A DNA stretch of 64,000 nucleotides from Seminavis robusta. Its lineage: Eukaryota > Bacillariophyta > Bacillariophyceae > Naviculales > Naviculaceae. This document shows, piece after piece, positions 1 to 10,359 of the stretch (positions within the stretch are counted from its first letter, which is position 1; each line of letters starts with the position of its first letter). The translations under genes and the position numbers were made by a program. The stretch is taken from NCBI GenBank assembly GCA_903772945.1, contig CAICTM010000270.1, positions 1-64,000 of the forward strand, given 5' to 3'. The notes under the pieces are model-generated. The model was not told the origin of the DNA, searched no databases, and saw only the letters and a program-made list of their open reading frames with translations.

Positions 1-2690
1 CTCAACTTCTATGGCGCGGAAGTTGATGATGAATACCTGTTTGGCACCTTGGCAGTTCTCATGCAGCGCACCTTTAAAACCACACTACAATTCAGTACTG
101 AGCATTGCTCCCATTTGATATTTTCCATAACGTCAGTGATTGTCAGAGTCATCAGAAATGCACATCCTGGGGATGCCCTACATATTTTTTGGAACCCCGG
201 CTTACAAGTGAAGGGGAAGATTCCAAAATGGGCAGCCCAGGTCCAGGAGAGGCCAAATGTTGGCACCTCACCTGTACATTCAGAAAATGTTGGGTTGATC
301 CGAAACCTTACAACCGGATAACCTTTCCCCAGTACCATCTTGTCAATGATGATGGTTTGAACACAGTTTACTTTCAGAAGATCAACCACCTCCAGAGTGG
401 ACCACATGTGCATACTTCCAACGCTCCGAGACCCTACTTTGATGAGCGACAACTCCACCTCCCTTAGCAGACGATGGGCTTTACGTCCAGAGGGAAAGGC
501 CATCAACCAACACCGATTCATCTTCATAAGCTTCGACAAGCGGAGAAAGTTATGGAAGGACTGAAAAGAGCAAATACAAAAAGGATGATCTACATTTTCA
601 AGCTCCGTCTCCAGCACAGCCCCAGGTTTCAACAGGGAGATTCCAGACCGTCCACCATTGATTCAGACCCAACAATTGCCTTCGTCTGTGGACAAAGGGA
701 ACCTCCCATCGTAGCCTCCCACCACAGATGTTCCCATCGGAGGCAATCCCTGTCTCTGCCCCACGTCGGAATCCCGTAGGACAGCTCACAACAAGAAGCC
801 TGAGATTCATGAACATGGACCCAAAACTGGAATGACTTATGCACGCCCTTCAACCCTGCTCAGTTGTGGTTAAGCTATGACCTTTGGAATACACTCCAAT
901 TTCAGGGCACACTGCTGCAAGCTCAGGTAACATGGATATTTACCCTTGACAAAACCCAGGAATCGTTTCATCCTGGCATTCGTTCAAAGCCACTGGCTCG
1001 TCAAGACAAAACTTTTCCAAGACCCCGATCTCCCATCTCTGAAGGAATCTCTGATGGGACCACATGTCAGCCACTTCTGGGCAGCAATGTACAAAGAAAT
1101 TGCCAGTCTTTAAGGCAAAGGGAACTTGGCAATCGTACAACGGTCTTCGATGCCCTCACACCTCAAGGCAGTCCCGGGAACATGGGTACAACGAATCAAG
1201 AGGTTACCAGATGGCCAATGAACAAGTTCCAAATCTAGATGGTGCTGCAGAGGTGACCTCAGTCCAATAGAAGGCACCGCATATTCTCCACTTATGGTTG
1301 GCCCACTGTTAGAGCGGTCTCTTCTAGCATGCTGCACACGGATGGGAATCGAGACAAGTTGATAATTTACTCTTCGCCTTCTAGTCAGAGTCCTCAGCCA
1401 TGCCGATCAGCCATTGTACATGATTGCCTCAGTACTATCGACACCAAGATTATGAAGGACAGGACCGTGTTGTTTGAAACTTGACAAGTCTATCTATGGG
1501 CAGACCGATATCACCCAAATTATTCTATGAGCATCTATGTCACGTGGATGATCCAACTTGGTTCAGAAACCTCAGAGCAGAACCCCTGTTTATTTATTCA
1601 TTAGGAGCATCAATCATGGTATTAAATTATTATGATGACCAATCTGGCTCAGCCCGGAACAATGATTGATTGAGTCCTATGTTGGACAGCTCCAGAAGTT
1701 GGATATGATCTCACACATAGGAAGACAAGGGAGACATCTTTGGTTCCCTGGGCTATAACTTTTGAAAGACAGGGAGACAATGTCTGAATTGACTCAAAAG
1801 GGCTCATCACAAGGTTATTGAATACACTGCATGTCTTAAGCCAGCTCTAAGCTTCTCCTGTGCCACCGATCCGCTCGGCGCTGACAAACTGCGTGGGCCC
1901 CATTGAAGAAGAGTGGAGCTATCCAGCTGCAGTTGGGATGCTAGGTTTACATTGATCCAACACTCAGCCCAGACATACACTTTAGTGTACATCAGGTGGC
2001 AAGATTCAGCCACAAACCCAAGCATTGCCCATGCTTCAAGCATCAAAAGATCATTCGTTATTGATTGGCACAAGTGAAACAAAGCATTTGTTTAGCCCTA
2101 GCTTGATAAGGACTTGATTGTTGGGTGGATGCTGACTCGCGGGTTAGTATGGATATGAGTATGATCAGGATCCTGTATCCGTCAAGTCTCGCACTGGTTT
2201 TGTCTTGACTTTGTTTGTGTGCCCTATCTTGGTCCAGCAACTGCAGACTGACATTACTTTGAGCTCCACTGCTCCTGCTTGAGTATGTTGCCTTCAGCAT
2301 GTCAATGAGGGAGCTGCTTCCTATGCGAGCCTTGCTCAAAGAAATTGGTAACAAACTGAACATGCCCGTAATTACTGACAGTCTAGTGCGCTCTACAGTG
2401 TTCGAAGACAACCAAGGTGCCTGTCTCTTGTGAATGTTCCCAAGATGTCAGCCCGCAACAAGTATTTGGCATTAAAGTACCACTTCTTTAGGTCAAATAT
2501 CGGGGAGTCGAAGGGCATCGTGGCCAAGTACATTCCGACTCTGGAACAACGGGCCGACATTTTCACTAAGGGTCTTCCGGCTCCACAGTTTGCGGTCATT
2601 CGAAAGCTCCTCATGGGGTGGTAATTTACCTCAGCACTTCGCTGGGGACTCTCTCCTATCGTTTCTTGCGGCAGCTTCATTTCAGCTGTA
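1..2690 (+). mobile_element. Copia (Ty1/copia, CoDi-like) pol remnant
   Basis: Plus-strand fossil of a Copia LTR retroelement polyprotein, entering from the left window edge. Recognisable parts in order are the integrase C-terminal region with its GKIPKW-type motif (about 200-330), the reverse transcriptase with SLYGQ and YDD boxes (about 1000-1650), the connection region with a PDI motif, and the RNase H end with KYIPT.EQRADIFTKGLP (about 2400-2620). A purine-rich tract near 2685-2695 follows and could mark the edge of a 3' LTR, but no LTR pair can be verified here. The copy is broken in many places (roughly eight or more), so it is old and inactive. The family is assigned from motif order INT-RT-RH. 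Confidence 0.85.
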
Positions 2691-2821
2691 AGGGAGTGCG
2701 ACGGGATACAGCTTACAATTCAGCTTTACAGCTTTACTATTTGCAGGCTTATTCTAGAAAATAATCAATAACTGCTCACTTATTTGGAAATACAAACTTT
2801 ACATCTCTTAGATCGTTAGAT

Positions 2822-3958
2822 TAATCAGTACACAATGGTATTGTCGCAATGGCTTCGGCTTGGGTGCAAGCTTGGGTGCCTGCCTTCTTAGTGAACTCAT
2901 TGCCGAGCCTTGCCGTTCGGACAACAGCCCGGTGGATGACTTTGTCATCCTCTGTCAAGATCTTATATGTCATTCCGTGACCAACATACTCTGAAACCCC
3001 ATTGAACCTCCCCACACACTCAGTTGAGTCCTGTGGGAACTTTGCGTCGTACTTCTGGTAGTACACCGGCTCGTAAAACTCGAACTGGAGGAGAGCGGAG
3101 ATGTCGGGCATGTATCCATGCAGCCATTCAAAGGGTGTCCTCCATCCAAGGCTCTCGTATGCCAAGTGGTTCTGCAAGGTGGTAACGTACTGACCTGCCT
3201 GTAGCCAACACTTGGAAGGTGCATTCTTGGTGTCCAGCACCAGCCAGTTGGGTCTTGATCTTGGTGTCCTTCCAGCCATGCTCCGCATAGTTCTGGTTGC
3301 CCCTGTATGGCTCGGAGGTGTGGTCACTGATGCAGAAAGTCCACAGGATATCCTTGACCTGCTTACTTGTCTGAGCCTGAGCGTTGTCACTCCGGATGCA
3401 GTTCATGGTTTCCTCTGTACGAAGTTGTCCATAGGTCTGGACCCCAAAGCAGTGGCGTAGATTGCCGGTGGCGATGATTGCATATTGGATGTCAGGATTG
3501 GTTTGATGTTGTCCAAACAATGATGAATTCAAATTCAAGGCTGCCATTGATTTGGTTGTGATGGTGGTTGGAAACATAGCATCAACATTTGCAAGAGTGC
3601 ACCAAAGAACCAGCCCCTTGTCCATGGTTGCTTCCAGATACTGGTGGATTCACTCCAAGGATGCTTCCTCTAGCCTAGTAGTCTTTGGAGGTTTGGCGAA
3701 TTGGTCCAAGTGCTTGTTGGCCATGTAATGGATATCAGGCCTGGCATGCCGTTTCAAGTAGTGGAGCATTCCTATGAGGCTAGCATGGTTGCAGTCACTA
3801 TTGGATTGATCCATGGTTGGGACCTTTCCTGCTACATCAGGGCCTGCCACTACCCAAGCAGCCTCGCTGAGGGCACTGTCCAAAGCTTCCACAATCTTCC
3901 TGGTCAACCTTGGCTGTTTCAGGAGGAAGCCATGCATGGACTGGAAAGTTGACATTCT
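2822..3958 (-). mobile_element. Copia pol fragments, opposite orientation
   Basis: Minus-strand Copia fossil in two pieces. The piece at 2822-3625 is integrase core plus C-terminus: RSDNAQ catalytic-core box, ESLGWRTP and PDISALLQF motifs typical of diatom Copia elements. The piece at 3650-3955 is the RT/RNase H connection (SLIGMLHYL, RPDI). In the direction of transcription the RNase H piece lies before the integrase piece, the reverse of normal Copia order. They therefore come from two copies or from a rearranged one. A few breaks are visible, fewer than in the plus-strand neighbour, so this set may be younger. No LTRs were recognised. Confidence 0.82.
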
Positions 3959-4331
3959 TCCAGGGGTAGATGTCTAGCTACTGGCTTGCGTATACCTCGG
4001 TACTGCTCTAGCTAGCTACGGTACTGGGTGGGAGGAGTTACCTGATGGATTCTACGATACTGGCTAACTCTAGACTACATGACATTGTAGATGTACTTTG
4101 TAGCAGATACCTGCTCCCGTCCTGTACATGTAGCACAACAGCTCTGGCGGTGTTGACACGGTGAAAGATATCGTCTGGCCGTCTCCCGAAAACTTGAGGT
4201 CGGCGGTCGGTGGTGTCTCCGTGTCTCCATCCATGGAGCGTGCAACGTGCTTCCGACGCCGACATATTCAATCTTTGCGAACAACCACAGCAACATCGAT
4301 CTATCTATCCAGCAAGCAATAAATAAGTAAG
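3959..4331. other. gene-free stretch between Copia debris and UCHL5-like gene
   Basis: About 370 bases of promoter-side DNA. It holds CTAGCTA and GGTACTG-type words (about 3975-4030) and no ORF I would defend. Confidence 0.5.
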
Positions 4332-5517
4332 ATGGCAGAAGGAGGTGAAGAGTGGTGTACGATCGAGTCTGATCCAGGCGTGTTTTCGGAGGTCCTGGAA
4401 GAGGTTGGGTGCAAACATGTCGAGTTGGAAGAGTTGTGGAGTTTGGACGAAGAAACGTTGATGACTCTTCACTCTACGGGCGCTGTCTATGGTTTGATTT
4501 TCTTGTTCAAATGGGAGAGCAAGAAGAACAAACCTCCTGCGTCTCCATCGGCGAAACCACGAGAACCCCTGAGCGAAGATGTCATTCCTCCCAATCTATT
4601 TTTTGCACATCAGACCATGACCAATGCTGTGAGTGCAGTGGCTGTCGTCGTGTTTGACATTATTATTATCATGTCGCGATATTCAGCAGATTCTGATGTT
4701 GTGTTTTCTGTGTCATTATCTTACTTATCTACCCATGATTAATTGTTTTTCTCCTCCATTTCTTTGGGTATACGATACGTGACAATTATTTTATTATTGA
4801 ATGAATGAATGGATGGTACAGTGCGCTACCCAAGCCATTCTGAGCGTGGTGATGAATGCTGGCTTGACACCCGAACAGCTGGGACCCACCTTGGCGGAAT
4901 TCCATTCCTTCACAATGACTTTTCCACCGTCTCTCAAGGGAGATGCCATTGCGTCGAGTGACGAAATACGAAAGGCCCACAATTCCTTCAAAAAACAAGA
5001 TGCCTTTTTGCAGGAAGGACGATTCCACATCCCCACGGGAGACGAAGAAGCGTTTCATTTTGTCAGCTACATCCCCTTGGATGGGACCGTCTACGAATTG
5101 GATGGCTTGCAAAAGGGACCCATCCCGGTTGGAACCTTCTCGGCCGGGGAACCCACTAGTTGGTTGGCCGTCGCGCGAGAAGCCATTCAGGAACGAATGA
5201 ATGCCTCGCCGGAAATCAAATTCAATCTCATGGCCGTCATTCAGGATCAGAGACTGGAATTGAAGCGAAAATTGGGAGAACTAGAAAACGACAATGATAA
5301 GGCAGCGGAACACTCCGAAGTGGTAGCCTCCTTGGCGGCACAAGATGCAAAGCGAGAACAGTGGAAACGGGAGAATCAACAACGTCGTCACAACTATGTC
5401 CCGCTGTGTATGGAAATCATCAAGGGATTAGCCAAGTTGGGAACGCTGCCCGAACTCGCCACTGAAGCCAAGGAACGGTATGCCGAAAAGATAGCAAAGA
5501 AAAAGATGAAGACCTAA
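4332..5517 (+). CDS. Ubiquitin C-terminal hydrolase, UCHL5/UCH37 type
   Basis: Cysteine deubiquitinase of peptidase family C12. UCH37 homologues act on the 26S proteasome (via RPN13) or with INO80, removing ubiquitin from chain ends. Two exons, 4332-4628 and 4822-5517, with a GTGAGT...TACAG intron of 193 nt that falls exactly before the catalytic Cys codon. Splicing gives 330 aa, almost the human length (329). Seen in the product: N-terminal EWCTIESDPGVF, oxyanion Gln94, nucleophile Cys100 in NACATQA, His178 in FHFVSY, and Asp193 in YELDGL, with the same 6- and 15-residue spacings as human UCH-L5. The C-terminal third is charged and helical, ending in a Lys-rich tail, like the UCH37 C-terminal domain. 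Reading through the intron without splicing meets stops, so the intron is required. Confidence 0.93.
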
Positions 5518-6156
5518 GTAAATTGCGAAAAGCAACAACGAAAAAAGTCAACAAACAACAGGCTGGCTGCCCTGCAGGATTTGATCTTGCCCAGAGACGG
5601 CGGTTCGACAGGCAGTAGTAAAAAGATCTGATAGAAACTGGTTCTATTTTTGGAAGAATGATTCAATCCAATGGTGAAAGTGGCATTCTAGCAACGAGTT
5701 GTCGTCGTGCTTGTACTGGTACCCCCGTAGAAAACGGCCAGTGGCCAAGCTCGTGATGTACTGTTAAAGCGTCATTTCAGAGCCCGTGCACCTCTTGAGC
5801 ACCCAACCGAGAGAGGCTTGTTCGGGGGGCCGTCGTGCACAAACTCGGATAAGCGTGATGGACTGATCTGTGAGTCGAGTCTCCACGCTGATGCAGATCG
5901 GCCTCGTCACGATGGATTGATCCGTTGCGCATTGCTATCTGAAGGTTGACATAACGATATTACGATCATCCTCATGTGGGAGTGGAGTCTTTGTCAGCAC
6001 GTTATCGAGAAAGGAGTAGCATCGGTCTCCACGATCAAGGAAATCGAGTCAAGACGATTTTCAATTTTTCTCTGGCTCACAACTTACTTCTTCCAAACAG
6101 ATTGCCACACTGCAAGTTTTGAAATTCGAATTGCGCACTCGACGGATCATCAAATC
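5518..6156. other. gene-free stretch upstream of DUF6824 gene
   Basis: About 640 bases between two plus-strand genes. An in-frame open stretch begins at 5974, but it has no family resemblance before the Met at 6157 and is probably 5' leader. No repeat or RNA gene recognised. Confidence 0.45.
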
Positions 6157-7677
6157 ATGGAGCCTCCAGCTGAACATTCGTCGTATGATCCTGCACACTA
6201 CGGGCCTCCCCCACCTCACTACCATCACTATCCACCGCCTCCGCATGCCCATGGATACTATCCTCCAACTTCGGCTGCATCGCCTCACCAGCCACATCCG
6301 CATCTGCAGCCGGGATCGTCTTCGGATAACAGCCATCCTTATGGCAGCACTCAGCAGGGTCCTTCCCCGCCATCGTATCCAACATCGTCGTACACTGACA
6401 ACACGCATTCGCATTCTTCCTCCTTTGAGTCTAGTGGGAGCTCTCATTCCCAGAGCGGGAGTATGCCCCCACCGTATCCGTACGGAGCCCATCCTCCTTC
6501 GAGAGACTCTGCAGCACCACCACCGACGCATCATCATTCGAATCACTCTCCACACCCACATTACTACAGTTATCCCATGATGCCCCCCGGGCCACCTCAT
6601 CCTGGATATCACCACGGATACCCTTGGCCTCCCCAACCAACAATTCAATACGTTCATGACGTGAGGCCGACTGATGGTAAGTCTGCCAGCAAAACGGAGA
6701 GAAGGAAAAGTCGAACTTCAGCTCACTCCATGATTCTCCATGCTTTCTTGTGTTGCCCCAGTTCTGAGCGGAAGAGGTGGCGCCACAAATTGTCATTGTA
6801 AGTAGCCCAAGCCACGCCAGGCAATCTCCATGCAAAGCAGCTTCTCTCACCCATTCGCTTGATGTAGCCGGCAACCGTGCGTTTCGAGCCATGGTCAAGA
6901 AGTTCCAGCCTCAATACTTGAAGGCCAAGAAACGGGACAAACCCAGCGTTGGTACGTGGATGTGTCTTCGTAATCGAGTTGTTGGCGCGACGTAGAATGA
7001 CAAACCAACTCACAGAAGCGTCCCCGCCACTCCCGCTTTCAGCTGTTGAGGTTGTTCAGCTCATCCGAAAGAAAGGCGGTCGGTTCCTTCGCAGATGTGA
7101 TGTCCCTGGTCCCCAAGGAGAAGTCATGTATTTCGACATTGGTAGGTGACAAATTTTGCGTTCTTCTCCCCTTGCCTCGGATCACGACACTTACTTTGTC
7201 GCCATGACACCAACAGGGGACCGACGAGCCACCGAAAAAGCCTGTCAAGCACTTCGTGAAGGAGCACCAGCAAAACGTCGCGGTGGAAAGGATGGATCTG
7301 CACCCACGGAGGAAGAAGAAAGGTGCATGTCGTCAGAGTCTGCCCAGGGCGAGGGAATCCAAGCCTCGTCTACATCAGAAGAGGAAAACAAGGAAAACAT
7401 GGAAAAGGAATCAACCTGCAAGCGACAGGAGCCTGAACCTGCAATAGAGCAACAACCTATTTTCATCCGCCCATCACCCCGACTACTGCGACGACCTCGA
7501 ATCCAGCCAATTTCTATCAGTGAATTGTCGCCAGAGATTCGAGACACATACTTGAGAGAGTTTCTACCTCCCCATCCCATGATTGAGGTGAATAAGGAGC
7601 AAGAGAACAAGTCCAGTGCTGCGGTTATGCCAGGTCATGAACCCCTAGACGAGGGTTGGTCCGTGGTAGGTGTCTGA
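6157..7677 (+). CDS. DUF6824-domain protein with His/Pro/Ser-rich N-terminus
   Basis: Five exons by my reading: 6157-6676, 6762-6797, 6868-6951, 7043-7141 and 7217-7677, all GT-AG, 399 aa. Residues 1-172 are low complexity, rich in His, Pro, Ser and Tyr (runs of PPPHYHHYPP type). Residues from about 173 match the diatom-abundant DUF6824 domain: DVLSGRGGATN, then SGNRAFR, KKRDKPSVAVEVV, IRKKGGRFLRR, and GDRRATEKACQALREGAP at its end. Exon 2 is only 36 nt and is needed to supply LSGRGGATNCH. For intron 3, acceptor 7041-7042 gives the family-like spacing; an upstream AG at about 7016 would add nine residues. The C-terminal part is acidic, then basic, without a known fold. The domain's role is not established; a nuclear or regulatory role is a guess from the disordered composition. 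Confidence 0.85.
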
Positions 7678-7920
7678 CACCGTTGTTCAGCCCGAGTCGA
7701 GTCGCTCGGCGCTCTCGGAAGGCTCCTTTTGTGCTACCCAGAAACTGTTTGTCCGTCAGCGTGTACACGATACACGATGGTCTCCTTTGCTGCGTATTCC
7801 ATCCGCTATATCTGGAGGTTGCAGGGAATGTCGCTGACACGTTTGTGGCCCGTCATATCGCATTGGCACCGCAGAAAGATAGCACGACAATAACTATCTT
7901 GTTTGTTGTTGTTATTACCA
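7678..7920. other. short convergent intergenic spacer
   Basis: 243 bases between converging genes. It must hold both 3' ends; no clear terminator or poly(A) signal stands out. Confidence 0.4.
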
Positions 7921-9813
7921 CTATTCTTCTTTCTCGCCAGCTTCTTTCTCCAGTTCATCGTCAAATCTATGACATAATGTCACGAGATCGACCACGTGTT
8001 CTGGCTTGGTAGCCCCCACAATCACCTTGGAAATGGCTTTTTCTTTGAGCAGGTACTTGAGAGCGTAGTCTTGTAGCTTTTCGTCTTGAGGGATATCCTC
8101 GTAGCGATACCCTTGACCATCGTCTCCACCACTTTGAAGCAGCTGTCGTGTGTTGCGAGCAATCGAGTATCGAACCGCCAGGGAATAGGATTTGAAGAAC
8201 ATTTCCAAGACATCGGCTGTTTCTTCGTCGTATCCTTCGAATGTATCGTGTATGAGTGGAATGATGCGTTGATAGAGGTGTTCCTCGTGCGCCCCCAACG
8301 ATCGCACTTCGGCCAATCCTACATCCAAATCGTGCAGCATGCTTTGAAGCAAACGACATCCATCCAGAGTTTCCCGTTCTTCGCAGATCAATTCTCGATT
8401 CATTTTTTCCTCCAATAGGTGCGAGGCATCAAAGTGTCCCATGGCCTTTCGAAGGGCAATCGAGTAGATCAGTGGTGGCCCACTCATTTGATTGGACCAT
8501 TGTTTGGATGCCAATTCTTCCACCGAGAGTTCTTTGGGCACGTCTTGTTCTTCTAGTTGTTCTGCTCCCGTCTTGACCTCCTGATCCTTGTCATTATCAT
8601 TGCTGTCGTCTTCATCTTCTTCTTGTGGCCCCGTGGGAAGCAAGTAATCGACCAATCGAAAGGCATGTCCGGTTCCGGTCCCTCGATCGGGATAGCACGT
8701 CATGGGACGCATGGCATATATTTCCAACGAATCTTTCAAGTAGTGCGGTTCTTCTTGTTGTTGTACTTTGGCGTATAGTTCCCGTGCCGCGTCCAATCCG
8801 GTTCGTTCCATGAGATTAATGGGCAACTGAATGACGGATAAATGACACTGATGTTGATTCATTTGTTCCATGGTGCCTTGTACTGCTTGTAGGATTGTGT
8901 TGACGTCCAATGCCAATGGATGTTCTGGCGGCAATACCAAGCCATTGCTGACAATTCCGTATCCGGATATTTGTTGATTGGCGACTGCCTGTTCCATGGC
9001 ACAAAATGCATCGATCAATTTGTCTTTTAAGAATTCTTGTCGTTGTGCAATGGATACTTGGTTGATATCAATATCTGGATCTTGTGCCATTTGCATAATT
9101 TGAGCTTCTGGATTGTGCAGCAATGCCACAACTTGCAAGTTGTTATTGTCAATATTCTTTTGAAATTCTTGTACCAAGGGAGAAGTATTCAATTGGTTTT
9201 GAATGTATTCTTGTCCGGTATTGTGCAGGATTTGAATCATTTGGTTGGATCCATCTTCTGTACTATTGTTGTTGTTACTATCCCCTGCCGCAGTGGCCGC
9301 AGGTGATGGTGGTGGATGATCTTCATCTAGCGGCGTCATTGTTCGGTTGGGGCCTAAAAAGGGATGCTGTTCCACCGAGACATCTCCCGGGAATGGTTCT
9401 TGTTGTGCTGCTTGATTTTCCTCATCATTTGGCATGATGGTTCGATAACCAATTCTCATGGTGACTGTCAGTGGTTCCTTGTTGTCGTCTTGTGATGCTG
9501 CTGCAACGGCTGCATGGTACGCTTCTGCCAGTGCTTTATCACCTCCTTCTTGACCTGCTTCCATGACGGTGACGCCATGTTCCAGTCCCTTGGCAATCAC
9601 TCGTTGATATTGCAATGGATCCATGCGAGACCAATTGTTGCCACCAATTCCCACCTTTTGCTTGGAGCCCATCCATGGATTCACAGTCGAACAGTAAAAG
9701 GCTCTGCCCACATCTTTACATGCATTGCTGCGATGATTATTTCCAAGGGGCCAAAGCGAACGGCCGGCTACCCATCTTTGGAGGATTGGTTGAGGCACTC
9801 TCAGAAAGCCCAT
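7921..9813 (-). CDS. Aldo/keto reductase-like protein, probably mitochondrial
   Basis: Uninterrupted 630-aa frame starting at the ATG at 9813. The upstream in-frame TTG is not needed. Residues 1-45 are Arg-rich, hydrophobic and free of acidic residues until Asp34, like a mitochondrial presequence. The rest resembles an aldo/keto reductase TIM barrel: KVGIGGNNW, RVIAKGLEHGVTVMEAG, QISGYGIVSNG, then a C-terminal LKYLLKEKAISKVIVGATKPEHV, which is the usual last-strand NADPH-binding region. It is nearly twice normal AKR length because of Asn/Asp/Glu-rich insertions (around residues 175-200 and 405-430). The first catalytic Asp position reads Glu85 in VMEAG, and no adjacent Tyr of the D-Y-K-H tetrad is visible, so activity is doubtful. 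It could be a diverged enzyme or a pseudoenzyme; the substrate is unknown. Confidence 0.72.
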   Translation of the reverse strand: MGFLRVPQPILQRWVAGRSLWPLGNNHRSNACKDVGRAFYCSTVNPWMGSKQKVGIGGNNWSRMDPLQYQRVIAKGLEHGVTVMEAGQEGGDKALAEAYHAAVAAASQDDNKEPLTVTMRIGYRTIMPNDEENQAAQQEPFPGDVSVEQHPFLGPNRTMTPLDEDHPPPSPAATAAGDSNNNNSTEDGSNQMIQILHNTGQEYIQNQLNTSPLVQEFQKNIDNNNLQVVALLHNPEAQIMQMAQDPDIDINQVSIAQRQEFLKDKLIDAFCAMEQAVANQQISGYGIVSNGLVLPPEHPLALDVNTILQAVQGTMEQMNQHQCHLSVIQLPINLMERTGLDAARELYAKVQQQEEPHYLKDSLEIYAMRPMTCYPDRGTGTGHAFRLVDYLLPTGPQEEDEDDSNDNDKDQEVKTGAEQLEEQDVPKELSVEELASKQWSNQMSGPPLIYSIALRKAMGHFDASHLLEEKMNRELICEERETLDGCRLLQSMLHDLDVGLAEVRSLGAHEEHLYQRIIPLIHDTFEGYDEETADVLEMFFKSYSLAVRYSIARNTRQLLQSGGDDGQGYRYEDIPQDEKLQDYALKYLLKEKAISKVIVGATKPEHVVDLVTLCHRFDDELEKEAGEKEE

Positions 9814-10359
9814 TGTCAAATACTCTTACTGCATCAACAATAATAATTCGCTTGCTCTTTCTGAAGAGGAGGAAGAGTGTTGATATTATGGATAGGATCA
9901 CAGGTCAATCACAACAGCAATACTATTACAGAGCAAGAACTGACGCGAGTGAGAGCTGTGAGGCAAAGAAAGAGCGGGTGTGCAAGAGCTAAGCACACGC
10001 AATGGAAAGATTTGGATCTTTTTGTTCGATAATCGACTCGACTCAATTCGAAAAAATCCGAATACACTTTGCCGTTACTTTTCGTGGTGCCACTGCGAAA
10101 GAAATGACCGCGGCATCACCGCTCACACACCAGCCAGCTGCAGATGGGCGGAGTCGAGTCCATTACGGTACCATTGGCACATTCCTTGGCCTGCCTACTA
10201 TCGTCTCTGTTATTTGTTTGAGTGATTGGGAACAATAGTGACAAAGTCTGCTTATTGTGGTGTCTGTGTGTGCGTGAGAGAGCGAGAGAGAGATCCCTGG
10301 TTTGTTTGGTACTTCCGATCTGTACAATTATTTAATTGGAAGAAAATTCTTTTGGAACC
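9814..10359. other. divergent promoter region
   Basis: 546 bases between divergently transcribed genes. A purine tract of alternating GA (10272-10294) lies about 70 bases upstream of the plus-strand start and may belong to its core promoter. Confidence 0.45.

Noticed and set aside
9-632. 207-aa minus-strand open frame
   Set aside because: Antisense to the Copia integrase C-terminal fossil on the plus strand; no domain of its own.
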